Numbered from the stretch's first letter, positions 1-13,100 are shown. The stretch: 64,000 nucleotides of DNA from Hanleya hanleyi (GCA_036873755.1 JAVTVY010033764.1:1-64000), one strand, 5' to 3'. The notes: generated by a model not told the origin, from the sequence alone. Program-made: numbers and translations.

Positions 1-1050
1 AAGTCAATTAAAAGTCGTTAAGGATTGCTCATGTTCATTAAATGTTACTGAACGCGGTCTTGTTTGTGATTACAACTGAACTCGGCAATTAAAATTTATT
101 ATCAACTTTTACGTCAGCGAGCGCACTGATTCGAAACATTTCCTTGTGACTTTCGAACTAAAGGTTAAATTTTGACATGACATTTCATAATGTAAGCGTG
201 CCTGCCTATTATTTCATGTGATTCGATCAAATTGTGCATATCGGTATTAACTGAAGCAAAAAATCCCTCATATTAAACAAACCAACCTGTGTAGCAGAAG
301 ATTTTTGTTGTAAACGATTGACGAAGAAATCTTTTTGTCAGTATTGATGTGAAGTGAATGCAGTTGCTTCAGCTACCACATTGGGTCACGAGATATCTCG
401 AGGCTTTCAACACGGAATTTTCTTACGGCGGGAAAGTAAGGTAATTTGCGGAAGTATGAAACGGAGTCTGAAGTTGTTGTCCACAACGATGTCTGGTAGC
501 ACCCAGCTATGCTAAGTTTATTTGATGCCTGTCTCGCTAAATTAACATGATGGGGAATTCACGTCTTCCAATATTTTTTTTGGGGTAATATTTTTTTACC
601 TTTTTGAGATGCTAATTAAGTTTCTTTAGCTGCTTATTTGACGTCACAAGGACACCGTATCATCTAAGGTATTTTCCGACATATTCTCCATTTTTTTAAG
701 AAAGTTCGCACATTAAGAAATCGAGATAATAAAATATGAGAATAGGTAAATGTGGTAAAGGTGGGTAATGATTTTACTTCTGGGAAAGAAAATTACACGT
801 TAACAAACAACTTTAAAACCCCATTTTATGGCCATACTATGTCACAGGTCAGGATTATTCACAAGTCATTTGAAAAAAAAAGATCGGGCGGTTGACACAG
901 AGGCATGTATTCCTCCATAGAGAGTGGCAAGCCGATATTGGTTTTAGATTCTCATGTGTACCAATTTTTATAACCGTCCCTAAAACAATTACAGACCCTC
1001 AACGTAAAAAGGAGTTGGTTAATGTATATTGGTTTGGAGATTCGAGTAAC
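1..1050. other. No gene recognised
   Basis: This AT-rich stretch has no open frame with recognisable similarity and no tandem array. I see only short homopolymers. Confidence 0.5.
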
Positions 1051-1054
1051 ATTT

Positions 1055-1056
<2 letters not shown>

Positions 1057-1092
<36 letters not shown>

Positions 1093-1125
1093 AAGGTTTA
1101 ACGTCGCGTTCAGCAATATTTCAGC
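1057..1125 (-). mobile_element. Retroposon 3' end with (GA/CT)n tail
   Basis: Read on the minus strand, a block containing 'gaaatattgctgaacgcgac' runs into 'gttaaaccttaattctctct' and a CT microsatellite of about 33 bases (1057-1089 on the plus strand as GA). The same block ends the RNase H-bearing LINE on the minus strand at 46204-46262. This is therefore probably the 3' tail of a LINE of that family, or of a SINE that borrowed its tail. The body of the element is not clear beyond about 1130. Confidence 0.6.
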
Positions 1126-1339
1126 TGTCAGATGAATATGAAGCTCATATAATATTAATCAAATTAAATTCTCATAGAACTATCCATAATTATAGATCCA
1201 CAGCGTTAAGCTCAATTGCAGCGGATCATGCAGTGCGTCAAAGGGTGATAATCGTACGTTCTCAAAGTAAACGTAACTTCCGTTTGATGAAAAGGTTGGA
1301 CAATATCTCGCTTTTGACACTGTAAAACAATGTAGCAGG

Positions 1340-1700
1340 CAGTGGGAGCGATATACAAGATGTGGGGAAAATTGACGACGTCTGGCGACTAAAAAGCAAC
1401 CATATGACTCATCAGGAAAGCTTCCCTCGGCACCTCACATTCAGTGCCGAGAAAACGGTGGATTCTCGGACGTAGTCTTAATATCGCAAACGCTCTTTTA
1501 TTGCAGATGTTCATGTGGAGACTATGAAGTATATCCACACGACCCCTAGCACCGGCTTGAGCGGAATTACGCTAGCTCGGGAGCTGTGATGACAGATCAG
1601 CTCAAGCAAATAACTCATCGGATGTTAATGGATGAGCATCGAGGATGTCTGATGGAATAAACGCCTCAACATGGGGTAAACCTGGTTATTGCAAGAGTAA
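1340..1700. repeat. Interspersed repeat, family B, copy 1
   Basis: This segment matches 45715-46165 over most of its length. Shared landmarks are 'gtggggaaaattgac', 'ctggcgactaaaaagcaacc', 'gctagctcgggagctgtgat' and 'aacgcctcaa'. It includes a core 'cccctagcaccggctt' also found, slightly altered, in family A. No coding capacity is seen, so this is an unclassified non-autonomous element. Confidence 0.7.
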
Positions 1701-1889
1701 GATAGAAAAATCGACCAAAAATGCCGTTTTTGAAGATGACGTCACTGTGACGTCACCAAAGCGGCCATCTTGGATCTTTTTTACATTTTCTGGTAGAGCT
1801 TGACACAAGGGTATTGTGTTTCAACCCGCTAGCTCAAGGGCTAAGAAAAATAATTAGCCATGCCCTGATAGGTCCCAAAAAGCCCAGGC

Positions 1890-2130
1890 CATATAGGGCT
1901 AAGCGGAACTAGATACGCTAGCTCGGGAGCTGTGATGACATCAGCTCACAAAATAACTCATCTGATGTTAATGGCTGAGCATCAAGGAAGTCTGATGGAA
2001 TAAACGCCTCAACTAACCTGGTTAATACAAGATTACCCAGAAAAACTAACCTGTGATGCCCGTCGTCGTACGCCTTTCCCACCAAAACAATAAACCTACA
2101 TATATTTGTCGAATGGAGTACAGAGGGCGG
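1890..2130. repeat. Interspersed repeat, family B, copy 2 (right part only)
   Basis: This repeats the right half of the copy at 1340-1700 in direct orientation ('gctagctcgggagctgtgat', 'aacgcctcaac', 'acccagaaaaact', 'aataaacctacatatatttg'). The last part matches the 3' portion of the copy at 45715-46165, so together the two partial copies cover the family. The roughly 190 bases between the copies (1700-1890) look like unrelated inserted DNA. Confidence 0.65.
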
Positions 2131-2139
2131 GTCTCGGGG

Positions 2140-3282
2140 ACTATCAGTCCTACGATATACAGGTAATAAACTGGAGCGATACAATGTAATCCATGGCATT
2201 TTTGCGTCAATGAGTGACATTCGACGCAGAAATGTTACATAACGACGAGCGCACAAGGACCATAATGAGGTCACAAACAGTGGCTAAATTCAAAAAGTTT
2301 CGCTACTTCATCACGAGAAACTGATATTCCTAAAGTTCCGCTGCATCCAAATTGACGATCAAGGCTCAAAATAATTTGTAATCCGTTAAAAATTCACGCA
2401 TTTTCCGGCAAATATTCAGGATGTCCAATTTGAAATTTTGTCCATTTGGGCGAAATATGATATGATATGTGCGATTATTTGACCGCATTCAATTAAAATG
2501 AATCGGTTCAGTTGCGTCAAACGATACTATCATATCTGCGATGTACGCGCTCACCCCTTAGAAACTAAAGCACCGTCTCAGTTGACTGATTCGAAAAATT
2601 GCTTAATTTAACGACTACGAAAACATGACAATAAATAGAGAAATACAGCATTACAATTTCCATTTTGAAAGCTTGTGAGTGTACATAACTCCCCCCCCCC
2701 CATTTTTGGCTCCGCATCAAATGTATACCCTATTGTAATAAAAAAAAGGTGGAAAAACAGTTTCGCCAGTACCGGAAAGCATCAATCGAGCCTACTGAAG
2801 CAATCAGACTGAACTACATGCTCATTTAGTGATAGTATTGTTATTTACTTATATTAATTTTTTTTTCGCTTTTTATATGTTATATTAAACATTTTTTCTT
2901 GCTGGAGAATGACTGTAGTTATGAGACAAAGGGAGGTAACTCAAGGCGACAGTGTCGTCACTGTCGTTAGTTTCGTAGCTGCCTTCGTCGCTACGTATAT
3001 TCGTCATGTTAGAAGACGAAATTCTAAAAAGACTGGATCAAATCACTCTACTAGTCAACCAAAGTAACACCTCGCAGTTAATATTGGCGCAGAGAGTTGA
3101 CAATATACCATGATTTATTTTATCAGAATGCCCCAGATTATCATCGTATCACGCCACATGAAATGTATATCGCGGTTGCAAAGGCAGTAGTATCATTCAT
3201 TAGCTGCCAGCAAATAAAATGTGTTACTCGTACATGCGATCTGAGAAACTAGAGAACCAGTGAATATCTAGGATATTGTAGT
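2140..3282. other. No gene recognised
   Basis: No coding or repeat structure is seen apart from a C11 run at 2691-2701. Confidence 0.5.
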
Positions 3283-3569
3283 CAGTCTTTCTCACGGATA
3301 CATGAGAACTGGACAAGGCAAACCAGTCTTTCTCACGGATACATGAGAACTGGACAAGGCAAACCAGTCTTTCTCACGGATACATGGGAACTGGACAAGG
3401 CAACCCAGTCTTTCTCACGGATACATGAGAACTGGACAAGGCAAACCAGTCTTTCTCACGGATACATGAGAACTGGACAAGGCAAACCAGTCTTTCTCAC
3501 GGATACATGAGAACTGAACAAGGCAAACCAGTCTTTCTCACGGATACATGAGAACTGGACAAGGCAAAC
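3283..3569. repeat. 41-bp minisatellite, 7 copies
   Basis: Seven head-to-tail copies of a 41-bp unit start with 'cagtctttctcacggataca'. They begin at 3283, 3324, 3365, 3406, 3447, 3488 and 3529. Copies differ at only a few positions (for example a/g in 'catgagaac' and g/a in 'ctggac'), so the array was expanded or homogenised recently. Confidence 0.95.
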
Positions 3570-6500
3570 AAGGTCGTGTGTATCAGGCTTTACTCCGTCT
3601 CCCTCGTGGTTACTTACATTATAATACTAGGTCAAACAATCCTTCTGGTTACTCGTATTTTTTCTAAACTTTTTAAGCACAGCATTTATTAAAAAAGAAG
3701 AAAAAAAACATCGCCAGAGAGCTTCAACAAGACACATTGTGTACGCGATTTTTATCTCTCTTCGTTGGGAGATTTCGTTTCCCCTTTGGCTAAATAAAAT
3801 GTGTCACTTCCTTTAAAAAATTATTTCCTCTACCGGCGCGAGCTCATTCATTATTTGTGCACTATACTGCTAATGTGTTTGAATGTTATTTCACAATACA
3901 CCGGTTTCCTCCTAATTTCAAATTTCTGATGTCTGTATTCAATTATCAGGCGTTAATAACTACGTCTGTAAAGTGTAGCGGATCTTTGATACTACGCCTT
4001 ATATACTATATTTCTTATTATTCCATAATTTGCATCCGATATGGACGAGTTCTAATCAGTCCATCAATCAACATGTGAACGAAAATTAAAGTCTGATTGA
4101 TAAAATGAGAATGACCCATAGCTTATAAAGAGTGGATAGTGAGTTTTGATATGGGATCAAAAGCGTCGAATATTATCTAGGTGCCGGCGGAAGCAACCAC
4201 TGGTCGGGGGCTACTATCATAGGAGCTTAGGCGAGGATCCAAGGATCGCCTAGGCGCCGGAAGCTATCGGGGTCTATATCGCTGGACACGCGTTCTGAGC
4301 AATTTCTGACGAATAAAATAACTCTGCAATAACTCTTTTTTTAGTTCTTTCCGAAACTCTTTAGAATGAAAACGCAATCGATGGTGGTTTCCTGCGATGC
4401 TGAATTAGAAAAAAATATGTAGCCTAGACACATTGTGCAGAAGTAGCGCTATCTACATTCATAATTTAAACGTATAGAATTCATCAATAAATTTGTAAAC
4501 AATGAAAACAGGCTACGGATTTTTGGTCGCTCAAGCAACATTAGGCACTTAGGTATAGGAGTGCTTGTAGCAAATACAGATTTACATTTTAATGTTTCCA
4601 CAAACATATCGGTTTTTATAACTAGCCATAACTGTTGGCAGTGAATTATTTGATGAACAAGAAACGTAAACAGAAGGGGGGGAAGGGGCTAAATCCCCTC
4701 GTTCACACGAAATATTTGCACCAAAATATACGCAGGCATGAAATAAAAATAATGTTAACTGTTAGTCATCCTGGTGGAAACACATGGAAGGCTGTTATTT
4801 GTTTGGATTATCCCAAAGAGAAACTTGAGAAGAACAATTAGAGTAATCTTTTTGACGGAGTGGTATGACAGGACAGAAACGCTGGTTAGAACGCGGAGTA
4901 CAGGAATTTGGAATTGGGTCGAAAATCTCTCCTTCAACCGCAACTGGAGTCTGAGGTGCAGACTATCCAGTCGACATTTGTGTGTCACCGGCCAGTCGTT
5001 CGCAAACGAAGAAGTTCGTATTAGGTCGCCAGAAAAACTGGTTCGAAAGAGAAGTCATTTGGGATAACATCGAAAATCTCCCCTTCAGCCTCAACCGCGG
5101 TCTTAAATTTGGACTATACAATACGTGAGATAATGCTCTGAATGAAAAAGTCGCACAAGAGACCTACATACATGTATGCAATGGTCATTTATTGAGACTT
5201 TTTATCTAACTGATTGCCAGTGATATTTCTTATCGAAATTAAATTACAATTACAACTCTGTATCATCAAAATTCAGCACTGTGCTTCAATTTTTATGATC
5301 TATCCATTGCCTATTATCATAGAACGGTTCACCAATTAGGCCAGTATCTACACTACGTGTAACGTAGCCTAATGTAGCCACTTGGTGTTGAACTTTCAGT
5401 CCCTCCAAGGTGAATGTTCAACGAATGACACAATAGTCAACTTGCGTTGTCTTGGCTTAGCCCAAGTGCTCACTGTGTTTTCATCCTGTATATATCTGTA
5501 TATAGTATTCCATTTTAGTTATGCCAGGCAGATATATTGATGTCTCTGTCGCCAAATCCCTCTCACATACCAGCATTCGTCAGTTCAAAACAAATTTATA
5601 AGTCTTTTTTTCCAGAACACAGTATCACAATCACCGTCATCGTTACTATTGATATTGACACAATGAATATGTATTACACGATGTTCATACGTTCCAGAAT
5701 CTAAGTGGAATTAGACACAAAGTTCGAGGCGTAGTGCCCAGAAGGAACGCAATAGAACGGGTATAAACTGTCTTGCCAAGTTCGTTGGCATCCTTAGTTG
5801 TGACAGTTAGATAAATTGTACTAGTTTGGTTCACATAATCGAAGAGAGAATTATCGACTTTCGAACGTTCTAGGTTTAAGATAAATGTGATAGCGCAGAT
5901 GCTCTCTAATTCAAACAGTGTTATTATTTGAAACACCCTTGACTGTCTACATGCGTAGCATGCATAGACAAAGTCTCGGAACCATGAACACAATGAAAGT
6001 TCTAACAAGAACAAATGATAAACCGGTGAAATTATTGAACGGGAGAGACAAACGTACAAGAAGCATGCGTACAGAGTACAGCCGACGCATCAGAATAAAT
6101 ATACAAAGGTAATGTTGCTCATATTATTCATTTTTTTAAATTCTATTGAATGTGAAAAAAATGAATATATGGCCAATAAACCCTGATGAATTTGTACCTA
6201 TTTATATAGTCCATGCTCTAATTACTAACATACAGAGAGTAGCAAAACCACTTTCACGCCAGATACGTCCAAATGAACACAATCTTATATCTAACAGTCT
6301 TTGTTATGCAATTAAATATTTACACCGCCCCGTGTCAGAGCTAAGTGTTAATGCATTCATGTGAGAGAATGTCATGAGACATATTTTGCTGACACAAATC
6401 AGTGTAAAATAGCTGGGGGCAATATTACGTAATTATATTTATTCGACATTCTGGAACGTGAGAATAGAGTAAGATCATATTGGAGTTATTATTACATTTT

Positions 6501-7082
6501 TATTGAGTTAAATCTGTTTATATTTCTCTACTTAGAGACGATATGCAAAGTTGTAACGAGGTGCAAACTGACCAGGTGATGAAATATTGAAACAGCTTTA
6601 TGTCAGTAATCAAGGCAAAAAAAAAGCAGCAAAACATCACAGATATGAATTGCTCCACAACAGATGAATGACATAAAGATGGATTTATAGAAATAAAATT
6701 TATTCAATATAAAAAGATGACTGGAACGTTAAAACGAGATACAAGCTAACGCGAATTATAAACCGAGAAACACAGTGACAAAAAGTTATAAAATGGGATA
6801 CAAACTGAGACAAACGTTACGACGAGATACAAACGGACATATCTGCTATCAACTGACAGCCCGTTACAAGAAAATATGAGATCGTTACAAGATTAGAGAT
6901 CGTAAAAATGAGATAATGAACCGATAAGCGAGTTTGTGTGTCAGTTTAAAGAATGTTCATACTGCGTTCTCAATATTATTTTGATGTATTTCTACATAAT
7001 TTTCTTTTCTGGTACATTCAAGGAACCAGACAAAGCGTGCATTCTCTGCTCGAATATCGTGTTAGGAATAATATACAAGCGT
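3570..7082. other. No gene recognised; repeat scraps
   Basis: No convincing gene is seen. A short fragment at about 5695-5735 ('ggaattagacacaa' region) matches the right part of repeat family A. The piece at 4190-4310 shares the 'cgttctgagc' motif region with 15480-15530, suggesting a further low-copy dispersed repeat. See the separate low-confidence entry at 5740-5910. Confidence 0.4.
5740..5910 (-). other. Possible cadherin-like domain fragment (weak)
   Basis: A minus-strand frame contains '...SLFDYVNQTSTIYLTV' followed by 'TTKDANELGKTV'. This has the spacing of the end of a cadherin repeat (a 'DYE..T.Y.LTV.A.D' type pattern). What is seen is only this short resemblance, with no calcium-binding DRE motif and no clear splice sites. 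The frame runs directly into a family A repeat fragment at about 5735, so if real it is a truncated remnant. Chance is the leading alternative. Confidence 0.15.
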
Positions 7083-7560
7083 CTGGGCCGTCATTCAGTA
7101 TTCATCCGTCGTCTATTAAAGTATTTCCTCGTGCGTAATCCAAAGACCTAATTCATATAACAGCATTAGCACGAAGTTCAAAAAAAAATTAGCATAGTTA
7201 GCATAGCAAGCCATCATAAGCATAGCAAGCCGTCTAAAGTTTTCAATGATGTCGGCAAGACATCATGATGTTCCAAAATGTATCAAATCCGTATTGCCGT
7301 TCAGTATTCTTATTCCATATGATTTTCGTTGTACAGTCGTTATCTAGAGAATGATGTATCTCAGTCACGCTTTCATTGTGGCGTTCAAACGATTATCATG
7401 AGGATTTTAGTGTACAAGAGTTCATACGGCCCCTAGCCCCGGGTTAAGCGGAATTATAAACAATTAAGTTACGAGCCGTAACGCTGTATACATGTATCTT
7501 GCACGCTACGCTCGTATTTTGCTATCAGCATGCGATATATATCGTCAGATATGGAAAATT
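7083..7560. repeat. Interspersed repeat, family A, copy 1
   Basis: This matches 8166-8650 almost end to end and 61388-61705 over its left part. Shared landmarks are 'ccaaagacctaattcatat', 'ttttcaatgatg', 'gacatcatgatgtt', 'ctagagaatgatgtatctca', 'cggcccctagcc' and 'cttgcacgctacgctcg'. No coding capacity is seen. The central 'cggcccctagcnccgg' core is shared with family B. Confidence 0.8.
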
Positions 7561-8165
7561 TTGAATGGAGGAGCGCTTGGTTGTGTAGTTCTGTTTTATA
7601 AGTTACTGCCGAATCAAATATTAATATTAATCCCGAAGGCTGACTATTGTTGCTTCAATGTAATGACATAATATAATTTCAACAAACCTACCAGCAATAC
7701 TATACGACATGCATCGACATTTATCACTCCATACAGTTTATAACTACATGTATTCAGCTTTTCGAACTGCGATAATTCGAGTACTCCTGTATCTGAAATT
7801 AAGAGAAGATGCTATGGTGGTGGGGAAATTGGCCTTATTGTTCCACGTGGTTCGTACAATGTTAGCCATTATAGCTGCCACTGATCAGTTGAAGGTTATG
7901 CTTTCTACCTGTAGTTATCACTTTTGCACAGACTGACAAGTTAGAAAGAAAAAAGAAAAATTCAGATCACAATTTCTACATGAAATTACTTATAACAATA
8001 TATGACAATAACTTCATTAAATCAACCAGTTGTGAGTTTGTACTTTTGATGATGCATGAGCGAATACAAAATGAGAAGTTCCAGCCCAAGTCCTGAGGAT
8101 ACTGAGAATATTAAATTGACCGAATCGCCATTTTTATCCCCCACCCGAACATCACTACTATGAAG

Positions 8166-8650
8166 TTACAGGCGTCTGGTCCGTGATTCATAATTCAGCC
8201 ATCGTCCATTAAAGAATGCCCGCGTTCATTATCCAAATACCTAACCCATATTCCATATAACAGTATTAGCACCAAATTCAAAAAGACAATCATAGTATAC
8301 ATAAACATAGGCTAGTTTCCTGCAAGAGAGAAGCGGTCAACAGTTTTCAATGATGCCGACAAGACATCATGATGTTCCAAAAATATAAAATCCGTATCGC
8401 TGATCAGTATTCTTAATCCATAATAATCGTTGTAAAGTCGTCATCTAGAGAATGATGTATCTCAGTCACGCTTTGATTGTGACTGTTCATATGAGCACCA
8501 TGAGGATTTTGAAGTACATGGGTTCATACGGCCCCTAGCCTCGGGTTAAGCGGAATTAGACACAAGTTACGAAACGCAACGCCATAGATCTTGCACGCTA
8601 CGCTCGTATTTTGCTATCAGCATGCGATGTGTATCGCCAAATTTGATGAC
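8166..8650. repeat. Interspersed repeat, family A, copy 2
   Basis: Same landmarks and order as the copy at 7083-7560, about 1.08 kb downstream in direct orientation. This copy retains 'cctgcaagagagaagcggtc', which is missing from copy 1 but present at 61388-61705. The copies are therefore independent insertions rather than one recent duplication. Confidence 0.8.
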
Positions 8651-10182
8651 AGTATATTTCTCAGTATACATTTTATTTCCTTGTAAACGAGTTACAGCCA
8701 GGAATATGATACACCTCCGATGTTACCGAATGAGTTTCGTTGTGAAATTACAACATGTAAGGTATAAGGAATATACACAATGAATCTAATATAAACTTTA
8801 GTTACAGTTTATTCTACGAAATATATGGCAACTTGAACATCACTTAGTGGATAAATTGTATTCACGCACTATGGTACAACAGTAGCCTTTCACTCAAGAA
8901 CAGGAAAAATTGCACTTTTAGTGGTAAACGGGGGTAAAACTATACACCCACACATTGTCAACGTCTTTGCACTGAATTTAATTGTCTGTTCTTTTGATAT
9001 GACGCTATGTCAGAGCGGTTGCTGCCAAACTGATTGCAATGCTAGATTGAAACTGTCAGATGCATGCTAGATATACATGCCCAGTCACATGAAACTGTCA
9101 GAAAATAAGAGCCAGATCTTGTACACCTGAGGTTAATTCTATCTTATGAAGGCGACATTCCTTATGTATGCTTCCCAAGCAGATTAGATTTAGACAAGCA
9201 TCAGCTGTAACAGAAGCAGACTAGGTATTGTATGGACGCATGTTCCCTGGCCAGCATCTAATGAGATCCAACTCAATGTGCACTAACTGAACATCTTCGT
9301 CTAGATGTAATCATCTTGATAAGGTGGCATGGCAAACCTATAAAATACTACTGACAAGCAAGAAGCTAGCTTGTGTTTATATATGTTTAACCCTTCATGA
9401 AATGCACATTCTCTCCTCTCGAGTTTCGATATTTCCTTAACCTCTTGACCGATCTCTCTCAAATCACGCTAGGATAGCAATTGTGGCACTCAGATGTCGA
9501 ACACAAAACTGAGGTACACTGGTCAAAGATTAAGGCCACAGTGGCCTAACAATAATAAAATCATGGAAAATCCCATTTTGTTTTTGTAAGTGGATGTTTG
9601 AAGGGAAGACGATGTGTCGCAAAGCAAACTTAAGGCGACAGTTCAAAGGTCAAATTCAGGTCGGCCTAGAAATTAGGAATAATTGAATCATGATGTGTAT
9701 GGTAATCAAACCACAGGAATATCTCATGCTTATTGCAATTATATTGAGGCCAAGGTCAATGGGGACTGAAAGGCCGGAAAACATTGGAATGGCACGTTTG
9801 TGAGTGGACGCAAGAGTGGGAAGCGTAACAACAGTGAGGCAAACAACCGGATTATGATAGAACAGGGTACAGGGTCAAAGGTCAAGGTCGTGACTACCAA
9901 CAGCTCATCGAAGCAGGAAGAGCACGAAAGACACGTAGATTAGATTTTAATGACGTACCCCATAGCGCCAATTCGGGTCTTGTTATATTATGCTTGCTTG
10001 GAGTTTGGTATATTTCTGTATAATAAATACCAAACACCGGTAGCAAATTTGGTCGCTCTGTGCAGATTTTTTCGCGCTATATTCAGTAATCAATAACATA
10101 AGCTTTATTTCGCTTGTCCTGGGACTCGTTTGAGTGTTTCATCTCGTCCGGTGCAATGTATTGTAACAACTACAATGTGCGC
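8651..10182. other. No gene recognised
   Basis: Nothing coding and no array is seen here. Confidence 0.5.
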
Positions 10183-10696
10183 TTCTCTCACAGTGTCTTG
10201 ATTAGCAGTCGTAACTTCGTCGATATTGGTGTTGTTGGTGTTGGTAATAAAGAAAAATATATTTTCAAGAATATAATTATTTGCCACATTTTCATAAACC
10301 ACAATGACAATGGATACCATAGACATGCGTTCTATACGACCTACACCGATCTACATACCTCTCCTCTACTATATCTTCATCTACAACATCACGTCATCTT
10401 GCATATAGCTCCAATAAAAGAACCAAGATAACGCATTCTGACTCGATTGCAAGAGTCTTTAGAAGAATTTGCTGAATTGTGGCACGCCGAGAGATCGTGG
10501 AGAATGTATTACAGCGGTTCCTCGTACCGGGATTCGTGGCGAATTCCTCAATATAGTTCTTTCATCATTTGATATTGTAGATGAACATATAGTAGAGAAG
10601 GGTTATGTAGATTGGTGTAGGTCGTATTGAACGCATTTTTATGATATCCACTGTCATTGCATGTGGTGCATGAAAATGTGGGAAATAATTAAGCAA

Positions 10697-10728
<32 letters not shown>

Positions 10729-10772
10729 TCGACAAAAACACCCACTGCTAATCAAGCCACTGTGACCGCTAT
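10183..10772. repeat. Long inverted repeat (arms about 200 bp)
   Basis: The left arm at about 10183-10395 is complementary to the right arm at about 10562-10772. Paired landmarks include 'cttgattagcagt'/'actgctaatcaag', 'acgacctacacc'/'ggtgtaggtcgt' and 'cttcatctacaa'/'ttgtagatgaac'. The spacer is about 165 bp. The right arm carries a (CAA)n microsatellite at 10697-10728, paired with the gtt-rich 'ggtgttgttggtgttgg' of the left arm. It is probably a foldback or MITE-like element. The open frames here are by-products of the palindrome. Confidence 0.75.
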
Positions 10773-13100
10773 GCGAAAAGCTAGCTAGTTTTTAAATTTG
10801 TCTTTAGGACCTAATAGCTTCCAAAACACTCAAGGTAGGATGCGAAAATCTGCGAACGACGGCTTCAAAACTTAGGTCTCTCGAGTATTGAGAAGGAAAT
10901 TCTTTTGTGGACAACCACTGAATACTGAACGTCGAATGTAACGCATATATCTGTACTAAATGTCAGTTCTGACGTATATATTTCGCATACAATGATCGAA
11001 AGCCATTCTGACCTGATAACAGCAACCTACTACGAACCATATAAATCCATCACACACACACAAACATTTTAAAAATTAATGAAAAGTTTACTCAAGCGAA
11101 CTAATTGTTGTTTAAACTTTTTTCTCGCACCTATCTCATTTAAATTAACTTGTGACGTCCGACAAAATAATACAAAGATGTTAAAGTAACGAGTTATATC
11201 TTCTTAACTTTTAATTCATGGGGTGGATACAACTCTCACATTACTGGTCTTGTAAAGCTGTACAGAGATAGATTTTGTTTATATTGCATACCGTAAATAA
11301 ATATGCAGTGTTATACTCCAGTGGTTACCGGCGGCATATACAATTTGTATATTCGTTCCTCGAATACATTTTAGATAACGAAATGGGCTACGGCACAAAC
11401 ACATATTAGATGGGTTAAGTGGAATGTTAATATTCTTATTTTAACTTCAATGTAACGTTAAGACTAGAACAGTTCATGGTGAAAAGTTCTTGATCCACAT
11501 ACTTTTTCTACATTATTTATAAAATGAATCGAAGGAAATGCCTACGCGGCCATCAGTAAAACTGGACCTGGCAATTCATGCTGGAAAGAGAAGATTCTTT
11601 TTTTTTTTTGCATGCACTAAACAATAAAAGGCTGAACATATGTACATATCGCGTTTCTTAAGCATACAAATTATTAAAAAAATAAGAGCGTTGAAATTAT
11701 TCACCTTACCTTTCAGTCGGCCTCTCTTAAAGACAGTAGTAACACGGTAGGTTAATGAATGACAATAACCTCAGATGAGAAGTGAACACGGACGTGTTAA
11801 CCATGACGCGATCTCCCCCTCTACCGGTCGTTCATGCGTTTAAGCACATTAACAGAGGTTTTCACAAGATAGGCGATTTGCATAGAGATAGCCGATATGA
11901 AGATAGGGTTTAAACACTGTACCTTCTTGTGAGGGGTATTGAAACTCAATCATGAACGACATTCACCCGCGTCTAAATGCATTTCAGTCAATCGTTCACA
12001 TACGTAATTTAAGGAGTTGCGTTTATACTCAATTTTACTCGTTCGAAGAACTCACAAGGTAAATGAACTCATAGAGTCATGTCTAAGGACATTGTTAGGT
12101 GTCGTTCTGTACTCTATCGTGTTTGCTAGATTGCCCCTCCGTGCAATCATTACACGAAATAACGAACATACATCATATGCTTTCTTGTTCCTGTTAATCT
12201 AGGCAGTATATATGTACTTATGAAATACAAATAATGGAAAATCTACCCACTCTACAAGATAGTTAATCTGTCAGAATTTCATTTGAACACATTTCGTGTT
12301 ATTCTGTTATTGACAGATCGGACAGTCAGTTTTGTCTTCTTCCATAGAGACTGATACCCTCCCCTACCTTGATAAATAGAAGCGATCAATTTGTGCTCAG
12401 TGATCCGACTCCGTCACTCGCCCCTTCCATCCATTTAAGATTATACATTCGGATTGAAGTAAATCTGCCCCTTCAGGTACTGCGAATATAGCCCTGTCCA
12501 TCTAATAGAAGAACTGTATATGTCATCGGGTGTCCTTTAAGACCCAAGGCGTTTTATTACGCTGATACCCTCTACAGTGTGAACTATGATTAATGCAGGC
12601 GGCTACATTAAGACGTTTTATGTCTAATTTGTGAAATCAATTTATACAGAGAATCATTCAATTTCTGTCAGACCACACAGTAAGTTATATATGAGGCCCT
12701 GACCCCGAACGAGATAATAATACTAATGGCTTCCCGTAAATTCACCATTTTGTCACAGTGTCATTTTTCGTCAAACAATTAATGATTGTATGATGATGAA
12801 GAGATCAAATAACAATGCTCCTCATACACTGTTCTTTTGGACTCAAGTGCATAAGTGAACACGCACTTCCTAGACAGGATTATGGCTGAGGGCAAACACA
12901 AACAGTAACTGTGGATACTCAAGGCAGGGCCATAGCTTTGCAATATAACTTCTGTTTTCCATCCCATGCAAGGTTAAGGGAAGTTCGTTGAGGTTCAGCT
13001 CGTTTAGGGGTTGACGGCTTGGGAGAAAAAGATCGTACGATGATTGAACCAGAAACTTTTCTGACATGACGAATTGATATTTGGTCAGACCTTACCTCTG
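10773..13100. other. No gene recognised
   Basis: AT-rich sequence without supported genes or arrays. Confidence 0.5.

Noticed and set aside
10114..10431. 105-codon plus-strand frame and its minus-strand partner
   Set aside because: Both lie in the left arm of the long inverted repeat and show no family resemblance.
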